Positions 35,500 through 43,379 are shown, counted from the stretch's first letter. The stretch is 64,000 bases of DNA from UBA7672 sp047601145 (GCA_047601145.1 JASGJW010000001.1:868001-932000); one strand, 5' to 3'. Translations and numbers: made by a program. Notes: generated by a model from the sequence alone, not told the origin.

Positions 35500-36108
35500 A
35501 TGACAGTTGCCCCTGTGACCGACAAGGCCGATCCCCGCGCCACCATCCTCAAGGCCGCGGCCGACCGTATCCTGCACTATGGATACAACAAGACCACCAT
35601 GTCGGAGATCGCAGCCGACTGCGGGATGTCGGCCGGGAATATCTACCGTTTCTACCCGTCGAAGATCGACATCGCCGAGGCGATGACGCGTGAATTCGGC
35701 AATGACTCGCGGGCGCTCTACGAAGACATCATTCGTGACGCCGCGCGCTCTGCCTCACGGAAATTGCACGACTTTTTCACGGCGCGGCTGGAGCGGACAT
35801 TCCGCGTCTTCGAGATGAACCCGAAGCTGATGGAGCTGGCGGACATCATGGGGCGCGAACGGCCGGAATACCTGGCCGAAGAGCGCGCCATGGAGCGCAT
35901 GCAGATCGAGCGGATCCTCGAGGAAGGCCAGAAATCCGGGGATTTCGCACTTCCGGCCGATCTGACGATCACGGCGGACCTGGTCCAGTGCGCAATGATG
36001 AAATTCCGGATCCCTCAATTGTGGACCACGGAACAGCTCGACGCCCTACGTCCCGAGCTTGAAGGCGTTCTGAGCCTTATTTTCACAGGACTTTCTGCGC
36101 GCCGCTGA
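35500..36108 (+). CDS. TetR-family transcriptional regulator (gpsA/micropeptide neighbour)
   Basis: A 202-aa regulator with a standard N-terminal HTH: RATILKAAADRIL, then TTMSEIAADCGMSAGNIYRFYPSK, whose last part is the recognition helix. The C-terminal domain has a Tetracyclin-repressor-like fold pattern seen in AcrR-type proteins and an ERAMERMQIERIL helix. The ligand is unknown. It is flanked on both sides by matching candidate operators, one at gpsA and one at the promoter of a micropeptide/RNA unit, which suggests it controls both and itself. Confidence 0.9.
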   Translation: MTVAPVTDKADPRATILKAAADRILHYGYNKTTMSEIAADCGMSAGNIYRFYPSKIDIAEAMTREFGNDSRALYEDIIRDAARSASRKLHDFFTARLERTFRVFEMNPKLMELADIMGRERPEYLAEERAMERMQIERILEEGQKSGDFALPADLTITADLVQCAMMKFRIPQLWTTEQLDALRPELEGVLSLIFTGLSARR

Positions 36109-36215
36109 GGCGCTCGCTGAGCTGTGATCCCGTTTTAACGACTCATTAGGACCGCGTCTGTTAGCAGGTGCAGCACGAAATCGCGGGCTCGTGATCGCGA
36201 ATGCAGCAGAAATAA

Positions 36216-36239
36216 TGAACGTTTAGAGTTTTGTTCATT
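36216..36239. promoter_or_regulatory. TetR-type operator candidate, copy 2 (micropeptide/RNA unit)
   Basis: TGAACGTTTAGAGTTTTG matches copy 1 at 14 of 18 positions. It also sits in a wider dyad, AATGAAC (36214-36220) with GTTCATT (36233-36239). It overlaps or adjoins the -35 region of the candidate promoter at 36238-36266. Confidence 0.55.
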
Positions 36240-36266
36240 GCATTCTCCTCAGAGCTCGGCTATATG
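36238..36266 (+). promoter_or_regulatory. Candidate sigma-70 promoter of the micropeptide/RNA unit
   Basis: TTGCAT (36238-36243), 17 bp, TATATG (36261-36266). The -35 match is weak beyond TTG, but the spacing is ideal and the site adjoins the operator-like dyad. The predicted start near 36273 gives a leader of about 80 bases. Confidence 0.35.
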
Positions 36267-36353
36267 ACTGCACATGGACGGGACAACAGCCCGCCACGCC
36301 AAACCTTCCCCCAGGGGCCGATAGAGACCCCGGAAACAAAACTGGAGCTGCAC

Positions 36354-36485
36354 ATGACCTTCTTCCTCCCCAAGACTTCCGAAGCCCGTCAGGAACTTCT
36401 GTCCCTGCTCATCGCCATCCCGGTCTCGCTGGCTGGCACGGCCTTCATGCTCTTCCTTCTCGACGGCGCTGGCCGTCTGGTCTGA
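36354..36485 (+). CDS. Micropeptide 3, 43 aa, single membrane segment
   Basis: A 43-aa ORF: an amphipathic N-terminal part (FFLPKTSEARQELLSL) then one hydrophobic helix, about residues 17-37, ending DGAGRLV. GGAG lies 6 bases before the ATG. The frame is open further upstream to 36231, but that part looks non-coding. It is not a DUF1127 protein and not clearly related to the micropeptides at 11 kb. The gene is followed by four hairpins, two with CTCCTCCCC loops, and a strong terminator, an arrangement resembling small-ORF/CcsR sRNA units of Rhodobacter. Confidence 0.65.
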   Translation: MTFFLPKTSEARQELLSLLIAIPVSLAGTAFMLFLLDGAGRLV

Positions 36486-36664
36486 GCGTAGTATCGGGAA
36501 GCTGGCTGCCGGGGTGATCTCCTCCCCCACCTGAAGCCTCTGGCGCCGCTTCCCGCCCTCCCTTTGACGCCGAAAGGCGTCCACGCGCGGAACGATCTCT
36601 CTCCTCCCCAATCGTTCTAGACGCTTCCTGACGCCGGTCTCTTTCGAGGCCGGCGTCTTTTTTT
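36486..36664 (+). ncRNA. Hairpin array with CTCCTCCCC loops (CcsR/cuckoo-like sRNA candidate)
   Basis: Four stems follow the micropeptide stop. H1 (36495-36555): CGGGAAGC pairs with GCTTCCCG, enclosing GGTG/CACC around the loop ATCTCCTCCCC. H2 (36566-36581): GACGCC-GAAA-GGCGTC. H3 (36590-36617): GAACGAT pairs with ATCGTTC around a 14-base loop containing CTCCTCCCC. H4 (36630-36657): a 12-bp GACGCCGG-led stem with a T7 tail. The order is thus twice [anti-Shine-Dalgarno loop hairpin + GACGCC hairpin], as in the CCUCCUCCC-motif sRNAs (CcsR, cuckoo RNAs) that are processed from the 3' region of small-ORF mRNAs and act on mRNA ribosome sites. Confidence 0.55.
36630..36664 (+). terminator. Rho-independent terminator of the micropeptide/RNA unit
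   Basis: GACGCCGGTCTC pairs with GAGGCCGGCGTC (one G-U pair) around a TTTC loop, followed directly by seven T. It lies 35 bp before the end of the convergent M56 gene and works on the plus strand. Confidence 0.93.
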
Positions 36665-36699
36665 CCCGAAGGCGTATCGGGGAGCGGCGCGCCGCAGGC

Positions 36700-37935
36700 C
36701 TAGGTGTTGCTCAGCGGCGTCGCCTTGAGCTGTTCGAAGTATTCCGAATAGCGCGCCGTCATCCGGCTGAGTGCGCTCTCTTCGCCCGGTTGGAGGGTGC
36801 GCCCGCCCGGCAGCAACTGGCTGTCGGGACGGCTGGCGAGAAAACTGCGCACGTCGGGGTCGAGCCCCTCAAGCACGTTGCGCGCGCGGTCGGCATCGAC
36901 CCAGCGATCGCCGAGAAGTTCCTGGTAGCGATCCGGCGTGTCGGATGCGCGCGGGAAGCGGCCGCCCATCAGCTCGAACACGCGCTGATAGGTCTCGTAG
37001 GCGCGTTTCGCCGAGGTGTCGGTTTGGGCGACAGCGGTTTGCTGGGCCTGCGCGGGGGGTTGCTCGGGCTGGATGGCCCAGGCGGCCGCACGGCCAGACA
37101 CTATGGTCACGAGCACAGCTGCACGTGCGGCAAGCCTGCGCCGGCGGGAGAGGGGAGAAGCGGCGATCATCGCGATCCTCTGGGTCAGGGGATGTTTCGA
37201 TCGCGCCGGCCAGTAGCAGCCGAACGGCAGGGGGCGGCCGGCCAACTGTGTCTTCAGCAGGGTCTCGGCGTAGGCGCGCCGCGCATCGGGCTGCTGCTCG
37301 ATCACGAGCGCGTCGCAGGACAACTCCTGGTCGATGCGCATGAGCCGCGCGCCGAGGTGGATGAGCGGATTGAACCAGCAAACGCATTGCGCGAGAGCGA
37401 CAACTGCGTTGAGGCGCGCATCGCCACGCCGCAGGTGGGCGGTCTCATGCTCGAGGATGAGGGCGCGTTCTGCCTGGTCATAGCGCTGAGCAAAATCTGA
37501 CGGCGTCACGATCCGCGGGCGGAAGACGCCCATCACAGCGGGGCCGGCAATGCCGCGCCAGGCGTCGCCCGCGAACTGGATCTGACGGATGGCCAGGTAG
37601 GCAAATCCGGCGATCATTCCGCAGAACCAGATTGAGGGAGTGACCGAAAGAAGGAGGGCGAGCATGTCGAGCGGCGCGGCGGCGCTCTTTGCAAGCATCG
37701 GCGTCATCTGTCCGCCGGGTGTGGCTGCCGGAATGATGTCGGCGATCCTTGTTGCAACGCCTGCGCGCGCGGGGATCAGCGTTGCGGTCATTGCGACAGG
37801 TACGAGCGCCCAGAGCATGTAGGCCGCATGCGGACCGGCCAGCTTTCGCACGGGCGTCCGCAGCAGCAGCACAAGCACGATGGCGAGCGCGGCGGCGATG
37901 TTGGCTTCAGTGATGGCGGCGAAGATCCCGTTCAT
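36700..37935 (-). CDS. M56-family (BlaR1-like) membrane metallopeptidase
   Basis: A 411-aa membrane protein. Hydrophobic segments at about residues 5-25, 38-56 and 88-112 and another near 270 bracket a cytoplasmic zinc protease domain with HETAH at about residue 162 and a downstream DQELSCDALV segment supplying the third ligand Glu/Asp. The C-terminal, about 130-residue extension is outside the membrane and is not a penicillin-binding domain, so the signal sensed differs from that of BlaR1. Such proteins cleave or inactivate the cognate BlaI repressor. It is coupled to the BlaI gene by a 4-base overlap. Confidence 0.9.
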   Translation of the reverse strand: MNGIFAAITEANIAAALAIVLVLLLRTPVRKLAGPHAAYMLWALVPVAMTATLIPARAGVATRIADIIPAATPGGQMTPMLAKSAAAPLDMLALLLSVTPSIWFCGMIAGFAYLAIRQIQFAGDAWRGIAGPAVMGVFRPRIVTPSDFAQRYDQAERALILEHETAHLRRGDARLNAVVALAQCVCWFNPLIHLGARLMRIDQELSCDALVIEQQPDARRAYAETLLKTQLAGRPLPFGCYWPARSKHPLTQRIAMIAASPLSRRRRLAARAAVLVTIVSGRAAAWAIQPEQPPAQAQQTAVAQTDTSAKRAYETYQRVFELMGGRFPRASDTPDRYQELLGDRWVDADRARNVLEGLDPDVRSFLASRPDSQLLPGGRTLQPGEESALSRMTARYSEYFEQLKATPLSNT

Positions 37936-38312
37936 TTGTGGCTGCCCTTCCTGTTCTCGATTGTCGCGATCAATTCCTTGAGTTGCCGGATGTCCTTTGC
38001 GGTCAGCTGCTCGTGCTCCGCGAAGTGGGCGACCATCGGTGTGAGTTCGCCCTTGAACAGCTTGTCGAGCAGGCTGCGGCTTTCAGCCTGCACCCAGGCG
38101 GCCCGTTCGATCAGGGGGCGATAGCTGTACTGGTCGCCGTCCTTCGCGCCGGCGATGGCTTTCTTGCGCAGGAGGCGCGTCACCAGCGTCTTCACCGTGC
38201 CGGGCGCCCAGCTGTTTTCCTCGGCGACGCGTCCGACGATCTGGTCGAGGGTCAGTGGCGCCTTCTTCCAGAGCGCCTCCATGATGCGGCTTTCGGCGTA
38301 AGAGATCTGCAT
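37932..38312 (-). CDS. BlaI/MecI-family transcriptional repressor
   Basis: A 126-aa winged-helix repressor. It has the usual N-terminal pattern (ISYAESRIMEALWKKAPLTL, then WAPGTVKTLVTRLLRKKAI, then a YSYRPLI wing end) and a C-terminal dimerisation part rich in charged residues. The start is the ATG at 38312; the frame remains open further upstream to 38546, but the TACA-N2-TGTA operators lie there. With the M56 protein it forms a signal-released repression module that probably controls itself and perhaps the divergent TonB receptor. Confidence 0.93.
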   Translation of the reverse strand: MQISYAESRIMEALWKKAPLTLDQIVGRVAEENSWAPGTVKTLVTRLLRKKAIAGAKDGDQYSYRPLIERAAWVQAESRSLLDKLFKGELTPMVAHFAEHEQLTAKDIRQLKELIATIENRKGSHK

Positions 38313-38317
38313 GAGAG

Positions 38318-38351
38318 TACACCTGTATTCTGATTCGAGAATACATCTGTA
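38318..38351. promoter_or_regulatory. Tandem BlaI-type operators
   Basis: TACACCTGTA (38318-38327) and TACATCTGTA (38342-38351) each have the BlaI/MecI TACA-N2-TGTA dyad. Their centres are 24 bp apart, and together they form a longer inverted repeat with 16-bp arms matching at 14 positions. They begin 5 bases upstream of the repressor ATG. A GATTC (GANTC, the CcrM methylation site of this bacterial group) lies exactly between them at 38332-38336. Confidence 0.85.
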
Positions 38352-38486
38352 CTCTGGCGAGTCAATTCGCTGCTGCGGACGGTGATCGGGAGGCGATCGC
38401 CGGCGAGTGAGCCAGGCCGGACTTGTGTGCTTCCGGCTGCGGCAACCCGTCCCGATCGAAGAAAAGCGCACCTTTACGATTGAGAA

Positions 38487-38506
38487 GCACTTGCACTCGC
38501 AAGTGC
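38487..38506. repeat. Inverted repeat in the TonB receptor promoter region
   Basis: GCACTTGC-ACTC-GCAAGTGC, perfect 8-bp arms, 63 bp before the receptor start. It shares the TTGC...GCAA theme with the Fur-box candidate 24 bp downstream and may be a second operator. Confidence 0.5.
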
Positions 38507-38529
38507 CGCAGCGTAGACGGGTCCTGCTT

Positions 38530-38546
38530 TTGCAACTCGTTCGCAA
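38530..38546. promoter_or_regulatory. Candidate Fur box
   Basis: TTGCAACTCGTTCGCAA, an imperfect dyad 23 bp before the TonB receptor start. It resembles alphaproteobacterial Fur sites of the TGCGAAT-N-ATTCGCA type. Iron control of a siderophore receptor would be expected; binding is inferred. Confidence 0.45.
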
Positions 38547-38569
38547 CTTGAGTCAGTCGGGGAAGTGGA

Positions 38570-40894
38570 ATGACAGTGGATTTCGGCGCCGGCCGTCCTG
38601 CCGGTCTCAGCAGGCTGCGCGCCGGAGCAGCGCTCGCCCTTGTGCTGACCGCTACCGGCCTTCTGCCTGCTCATGCCCAGAGCGTGAGCGAACAGGACGT
38701 CGCCGCAGGCCCTGCCGCTGGGGACGACCAGCCGCCTGGCGAACGCAGGGACGGCGAGCGCGCGGGCCAGGCCGATGGCAGGGGCCGCGATGAGGTCTTC
38801 ATCTACGGCCGCAAGATCACGTCCTCGATCTCGACGCTCCCAAGCGTCGAGGACGCCCCGCAGGTCATCAACGTGATCTCGGCCGAGACGCTTTCGGAGC
38901 AGGGCGTCACCTCGCTCGAACAGGCGCTGCGCAACGTGCCCGGCATCACGACGCAGATCGGCGAAGGCGGCGTCATGAACGGCGACCAGTTCTTCATTCG
39001 CGGCCTGTCCGCGAAAGACGACATCTACACGGACGGCCTGCGCGACTTCGGCGTGTTCACGCGCGACTCGTTCAACTACGGCCAGATCGAAGTGCTGAAG
39101 GGGCCGTCGTCCACGACGCTCGGCCGCGGCACGACGGGCGGTGGCATCAACACGACGTCCAAGACGCCCTACATGGACAATGGCGGCGCCGTTTCGCTCG
39201 CCGGCGGCAGTGCTGAATACGCGCGCGCCACGGCTGACTGGAACCAGGTGCTCGGCGAGGGCATGGCCGTTCGCCTCAACGCGATGGTTCACCAGAACGA
39301 GGTCGAAGGCCGCGACATGGTGCGGTCCGAGCGCTGGGGCTTTGCGCCCTCGATTGGCTTCGGGCTTGATGGTCCGACCAGCTTTACGCTGGCCTACCTG
39401 CACCAGGAAGACGACCGCATTCCCGAGTACGGCGTGCCGAACGTCAACAATGGGACGAACGTCCTGCCGAGCCTCGACTTCGGCGTGCCGCGCAACGTGT
39501 TCTTCGGCTACACCTCGGATCGCGACGAGAGCGTCGTCGACACAGTCACGGCGCGCCTGCGCCATGAGGTCAGCGATGACCTCACGCTGACCAGCGACAC
39601 GAAGTACGGCGTCTACACGCGCTATTTCCAGCAGACCGTGCCGAACGCCTGCGCCGACACGCTGACCTCGGCGGCGACCAGCGTCACGCGCTGCTATACT
39701 TACCTGACGGACAATGATCCGCTCACCGTCCCGCAGGTCGGCATCGGCGGCCCTGGTCCCTACGACCAGACCACGACGGGCGTGCAGAACGTCTCGACGC
39801 TGAGCTACACAGCGCCGATCGGCGGGCTGCGCAACGAGCTGCTCGCGGGCTGGGATGTGTCCTGGCAGAACAATGACCGCGACCAGTTCAACTATGCAAT
39901 CACGCGCGCGCCGAAGGATCTCCTGAACCCGGCGCATACGCCGGCGCCTGGGCTGGCGGCGGTGCGCAACAACGTTCGCGACTCGACCGCGAAGGACATG
40001 TCGCTGTTCGTTTCCGACCGCCTCTGGTTCAACGAGCAATGGTCGCTGTCGGCCGGCGTGCGCGCCGAGCGTTACGAGATCGACCAGAACACCACGACGT
40101 TCACGGTTTCGAACACAGGCGCTGTCACCTCGGTCTATGTGCCGCTGTCGTCGAACTCCGACATTGTGAGCCCGCGTGTCTCGGTGATCTACGAACCGGA
40201 CATGGGACAGTCCTACTATGTGAGCTACGCCACGTCGGCGACGCCGCCGGGCATCACCGTGTCCAACGGCTCGACCATTTCCACGACGACGAAGGATCTC
40301 GAGCCGGAGGAGAATGAAAGCCTCGAGGCCGGCGCCAAGTTCCAGCTGTTCGATGACAAGGTGCTGATCCAGGCCTCGGTATTCCAGGTCAAGAAGAACA
40401 ACGCCAAGATCATCGACCCGACCTCGGGCGCGACGACGGTCGCCTCCGGCGACAGCCAGGAAGTGAGCGGCGTCGAGTTCGGCATCGCCGGCGCGATCAC
40501 CGACGAATGGTCGTTCAACGCCAGCTGGGCCTATACGGACACCGAGACGACCGAGTCGACGACCGCCGCCAATATCGGCAAGCGCGTCGCCTTCGCGCCG
40601 GAGAATGCCGCAAGCCTGTGGACCACCTACAACTTCACCGGCGCGCTCGCCGGTCTCGAAGCGGGCCTTGGCGTCACCTATCAGGGCGATGTGGCGCTCA
40701 ACCCCGCCAACACCGGCTTTGCGCCTGAGTACACCAGCGTCGATGCGCTGATCAGCTATGGTTGGGACCGCTATCGCGTCTCGCTCAACGCCTACAACCT
40801 GACGGACGAACTCTATTACAGCCAGGTGCAGAACAACCGGCTCGTGCCGGCGCCTGAGCGCAACTTTGTCGTGACCCTCGGCGTGGTTTTCTAA
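38570..40894 (+). CDS. TonB-dependent siderophore receptor (Fiu/catecholate type)
   Basis: A 774-aa outer-membrane receptor. A signal peptide ends at AHAQ (about residue 36), then a Gly/Arg/Asp-rich spacer, a plug domain (about residues 75-205: INVISAETLSEQGV, LRNVPGITTQIGEGG, FFIRGL, IEVLKGPSST) and a 22-strand-type barrel ending in VTLGVVF with the terminal aromatic. The pattern, together with a PiuC-type hydroxylase gene downstream, points to catecholate siderophores such as Fiu substrates. A strong terminator lies 29 bp after the stop, separating it from piuC. Promoter DNA carries a Fur-box candidate and, further up, the BlaI operators. Confidence 0.94.
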   Translation: MTVDFGAGRPAGLSRLRAGAALALVLTATGLLPAHAQSVSEQDVAAGPAAGDDQPPGERRDGERAGQADGRGRDEVFIYGRKITSSISTLPSVEDAPQVINVISAETLSEQGVTSLEQALRNVPGITTQIGEGGVMNGDQFFIRGLSAKDDIYTDGLRDFGVFTRDSFNYGQIEVLKGPSSTTLGRGTTGGGINTTSKTPYMDNGGAVSLAGGSAEYARATADWNQVLGEGMAVRLNAMVHQNEVEGRDMVRSERWGFAPSIGFGLDGPTSFTLAYLHQEDDRIPEYGVPNVNNGTNVLPSLDFGVPRNVFFGYTSDRDESVVDTVTARLRHEVSDDLTLTSDTKYGVYTRYFQQTVPNACADTLTSAATSVTRCYTYLTDNDPLTVPQVGIGGPGPYDQTTTGVQNVSTLSYTAPIGGLRNELLAGWDVSWQNNDRDQFNYAITRAPKDLLNPAHTPAPGLAAVRNNVRDSTAKDMSLFVSDRLWFNEQWSLSAGVRAERYEIDQNTTTFTVSNTGAVTSVYVPLSSNSDIVSPRVSVIYEPDMGQSYYVSYATSATPPGITVSNGSTISTTTKDLEPEENESLEAGAKFQLFDDKVLIQASVFQVKKNNAKIIDPTSGATTVASGDSQEVSGVEFGIAGAITDEWSFNASWAYTDTETTESTTAANIGKRVAFAPENAASLWTTYNFTGALAGLEAGLGVTYQGDVALNPANTGFAPEYTSVDALISYGWDRYRVSLNAYNLTDELYYSQVQNNRLVPAPERNFVVTLGVVF

Positions 40895-40923
40895 TCCTCC
40901 CCAAGCAACCACGCCTTCCTGAT

Positions 40924-40957
40924 GGGACCGGGCTCCTTGCGAGTCCGGTCCCTTTTT
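40924..40957 (+). terminator. Rho-independent terminator after the TonB receptor
   Basis: GGGACCGGGCTC pairs with GAGTCCGGTCCC (one G-U pair) around a CTTGC loop, followed by TTTTT. It would reduce read-through from the receptor gene into piuC. Confidence 0.92.
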
Positions 40958-41010
40958 ATAGGAGAGGCGAAAACGCCCTCACGACGACAACGCCACGAGG
41001 GTAGGCGAAC

Positions 41011-41694
41011 ATGCTGGTCAAGGTTGAAGGCGTCCTCACGCAGGATGAAGTCGCGCATTGCCGCTCCGTGCTGGAAGGCACGCAGTGGGTCGATGGCAAG
41101 GTCACGGCGGGCGCGCAGTCAGCTCTGGCCAAGCACAACCTGCAGGTTCCCGAGGACGCGCCGCAGGCGCGGGCGCTGGGCGAGATCGTGCTGCGCGCGC
41201 TGGGGCGATCGCAGGGTTTCAATTCGGCGGCGGCGCCGTTCCGCGTGTTTCCGCCGCTGTTCAACCGCTACGACGTGGGCATGAAGTTCGGCGCGCATGT
41301 CGACAATGCGATCCGCTTTATCTCGGGTCCGAACATCCGCGTGCGCACGGACCTGTCGGCGACACTCTTCCTCACCGGGCCAGACGAATACGATGGCGGC
41401 GAGCTGGTGATCGAGGACACGTACGGGACGCAGAGCGTCAAGTTCGCGGCGGGCGATATGGTGCTCTATCCGGCAACCAGCCTGCATCGCGTCGAGGAGA
41501 TCACGCGCGGGAGCCGCTGGGCGTCGTTCTTCTGGATCCAGTCGATGGTGAAGGATGATGGCGGGCGGACGCTGCTCTACCAGCTCGACCAGGCGATCAT
41601 CAAAACGCGCGGCGAGCTCGGCGATACCCACGAGGCCGTGCTGGGGCTGACGGCGGTCTATCACAACCTCCTGCGCAAATGGGCCGAGGTCTGA
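41011..41694 (+). CDS. piuC: PiuC/YbiX-type Fe(II)/2-oxoglutarate-dependent hydroxylase
   Basis: A 227-aa cytosolic oxygenase of the PKHD group. The iron ligands are in HVDN (His about 97, Asp about 99) and SLHRV (His about 159), with the 2-oxoglutarate-binding Arg a little later in TRGSRWASFFW. YbiX and PiuC genes sit next to Fiu/PiuA-type receptors in many bacteria and are iron-regulated; a role in iron release or siderophore handling is suspected but not proven. It lies 116 bp after the receptor stop, behind a terminator, and 5 bp before the PepSY gene. Confidence 0.93.
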   Translation: MLVKVEGVLTQDEVAHCRSVLEGTQWVDGKVTAGAQSALAKHNLQVPEDAPQARALGEIVLRALGRSQGFNSAAAPFRVFPPLFNRYDVGMKFGAHVDNAIRFISGPNIRVRTDLSATLFLTGPDEYDGGELVIEDTYGTQSVKFAAGDMVLYPATSLHRVEEITRGSRWASFFWIQSMVKDDGGRTLLYQLDQAIIKTRGELGDTHEAVLGLTAVYHNLLRKWAEV

Positions 41695-41699
41695 CACCC

Positions 41700-42416
41700 A
41701 TGGACATGCAAGCTGATGGCGCGCCGGCTGTGGCGGCGAAGAAGAAGCGCCCACCGGGGACGCTTTTGTTCCTGCCGCGCTTTGCGAACCGGACCGAAGT
41801 CATCCAGTGGCTGAAGCGCATCCATGCCTGGACGGGGTTCTGGGGCGCGCTGGCTTTCCTGCTGATCGGGACGAGCGGGATGCTGCTCAATCACCGTGCG
41901 ACGCTGAAGATCGACACCGGCGCGCCGCGCGAGGTCATGGAGGCAAACGTCGCGGTTGATCCCGCCTTGATCAGGTCGCCGGAAGATCTGGGCAAGTGGG
42001 CGCAGGCGCAGTTCGGCACCTCGCTGGAGCCGCGCGCGCCGCGGGCCGAGGGCGGTAGTGGCGGTGACCGCGTGCGGATGATGGGCGCGGACGTGAAAGA
42101 GGCCGTGGTCTGGAAGCAGGCGTTCAACGGGACGAACGGCGTGCTGACGGTGGAATACACGCCTGGGTCTGCGGCCGTTAAAGCCTCGAAGACGGAGCAG
42201 AACCTCTGGGGCCTGCTCAAGAACATGCATAAGGGGTCCGGCATGAGCTGGATATGGGTGCTGTTCATCGACACCATGGCGGGCGGGCTGGTCGCCATGG
42301 CGCTGACAGGCGCGCTGCTGTGGAGCCGTCTGCACGGTCCACGCCTTGCCGCGGTCGGGATCGTGACGGCGAGCCTGGTGCTGGCGGTGTTCGCCGCATT
42401 GCCGGGCTTTGTCTGA
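41700..42416 (+). CDS. PepSY-associated membrane protein
   Basis: A 238-aa inner-membrane protein. It has a membrane helix at about residues 46-66 (HAWTGFWGALAFLLIGTSGM, including the conserved His and G-rich turn), a periplasmic region of about 125 residues, and two C-terminal helices at about 190-235. This matches PepSY_TM proteins, many of which accompany siderophore receptors and may act as ferric-siderophore reductases, the His residues serving as haem ligands. It is probably cotranscribed with piuC. Confidence 0.85.
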   Translation: MDMQADGAPAVAAKKKRPPGTLLFLPRFANRTEVIQWLKRIHAWTGFWGALAFLLIGTSGMLLNHRATLKIDTGAPREVMEANVAVDPALIRSPEDLGKWAQAQFGTSLEPRAPRAEGGSGGDRVRMMGADVKEAVVWKQAFNGTNGVLTVEYTPGSAAVKASKTEQNLWGLLKNMHKGSGMSWIWVLFIDTMAGGLVAMALTGALLWSRLHGPRLAAVGIVTASLVLAVFAALPGFV

Positions 42417-42435
42417 GGCAGGTTGGGCGTAATGC

Positions 42436-43344
42436 CTACTGCACGCGCTTTGAGGCGATACCCTTCGCCTTCAGCATGGCGAGCACGCTGTCGGGGCCGA
42501 TCAGGTGGGCGGCGCCGACGGCGATGAAGACGGTGCCCTTGCCCTTCAGCATGTCCTCGATCTTCACCGCCCAGTTGGCGTTCCGGTCGACGAGCAGGGC
42601 CTGATAAAGGTCCGAGCCCTCCGATTTCATCTCCTCGACGAGCAGCTTCTCGAGATTGTCGACGTCGCCTGCAGCCCATTGCGTGACCATCTGGTCGAGC
42701 TCGACGGAGGCGTTCTCGTATTCCTCCATCGTTTCGCGGAGGTATTTCAGCTCCTGCTCGCGGCTCATGCCCGCAAAGATCCGGATCTGCTGTTCGGCCG
42801 TCTCGAGGCCCTTCGGCGTGATCTCACGGGCGCGGAAGATCGCCTCCACCTTTCCATCGACGCCCGAGGCCGTGTCGTAGCCGGCATGGGTCATCGCGGC
42901 GGTCGAGATGGTGAGGGCGGCAAACCATGGCCGGAAGAAGTTGAGCTGCGCCGCGGTGAGGCCGGCGAGCTTGGCGGCTTCATCAAGCGTCTTCATCTCC
43001 TCCGGAGTAAGATCCTTCGAGAGCGGGGCCTGCGGCGCGAGGCCATATTTCGTGACCAGCTGCAGCATCTCGCCCTGCATGGCCTCGGGATTGGTCGTGG
43101 GAAGTTCGAGCCAGAGCTCCGTTGCTTCCTTCATCGCGGCGTCGAGCTTGGGCCCGTGCCAGGTGGTTTCAGGCTTGAGAAGGTGGATGGTGCCGAGGAG
43201 ATAGATGGTCGAATCCGCGTCCTTGATGACCCAGAAGGCCGGCTGGGCGGCGGCGGGCAGGGCGCCGGCCGCCATCGCGAGGCAGGCCAAGGCGGCGGCA
43301 ATCGTGCTGCGCACGAAACGGCCGACGGCGGCGGCAAGGACCAT
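42436..43344 (-). CDS. TraB/GumN-family exported protein
   Basis: A 302-aa protein with a signal peptide ending at about residue 33 (LPAAAQ) and a TraB_PrgY_GumN domain. Conserved points are IYLLGTIHLLK near the start, ELWLELP, and GAAHLIGPDSVLAML near the end, which bear the two GxxH-type motifs. TIKI-like relatives are metalloproteases, so a periplasmic or surface peptidase is possible. It is divergent from argG with 195 bp between. Confidence 0.9.
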   Translation of the reverse strand: MVLAAAVGRFVRSTIAAALACLAMAAGALPAAAQPAFWVIKDADSTIYLLGTIHLLKPETTWHGPKLDAAMKEATELWLELPTTNPEAMQGEMLQLVTKYGLAPQAPLSKDLTPEEMKTLDEAAKLAGLTAAQLNFFRPWFAALTISTAAMTHAGYDTASGVDGKVEAIFRAREITPKGLETAEQQIRIFAGMSREQELKYLRETMEEYENASVELDQMVTQWAAGDVDNLEKLLVEEMKSEGSDLYQALLVDRNANWAVKIEDMLKGKGTVFIAVGAAHLIGPDSVLAMLKAKGIASKRVQ

Positions 43345-43364
43345 AAACCCTCCTCAACGGCAAA

Positions 43365-43379
43365 GGCGGGAAACCCGCC
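43365..43379. repeat. Small hairpin in the TraB/argG intergenic region
   Basis: GGCGGG-AAA-CCCGCC, perfect 6-bp arms, 21 bases upstream of the TraB/GumN start on the minus strand. It could lie in that gene's leader RNA. No T tract. Confidence 0.5.

Noticed and set aside
38474..40912. Open reading frame of about 812 codons antisense to the TonB receptor gene
   Set aside because: Its product is rich in Arg, His, Asp and Val with no domain pattern, as expected when a GC-rich gene is read on the opposite strand; the receptor frame has full family motifs.
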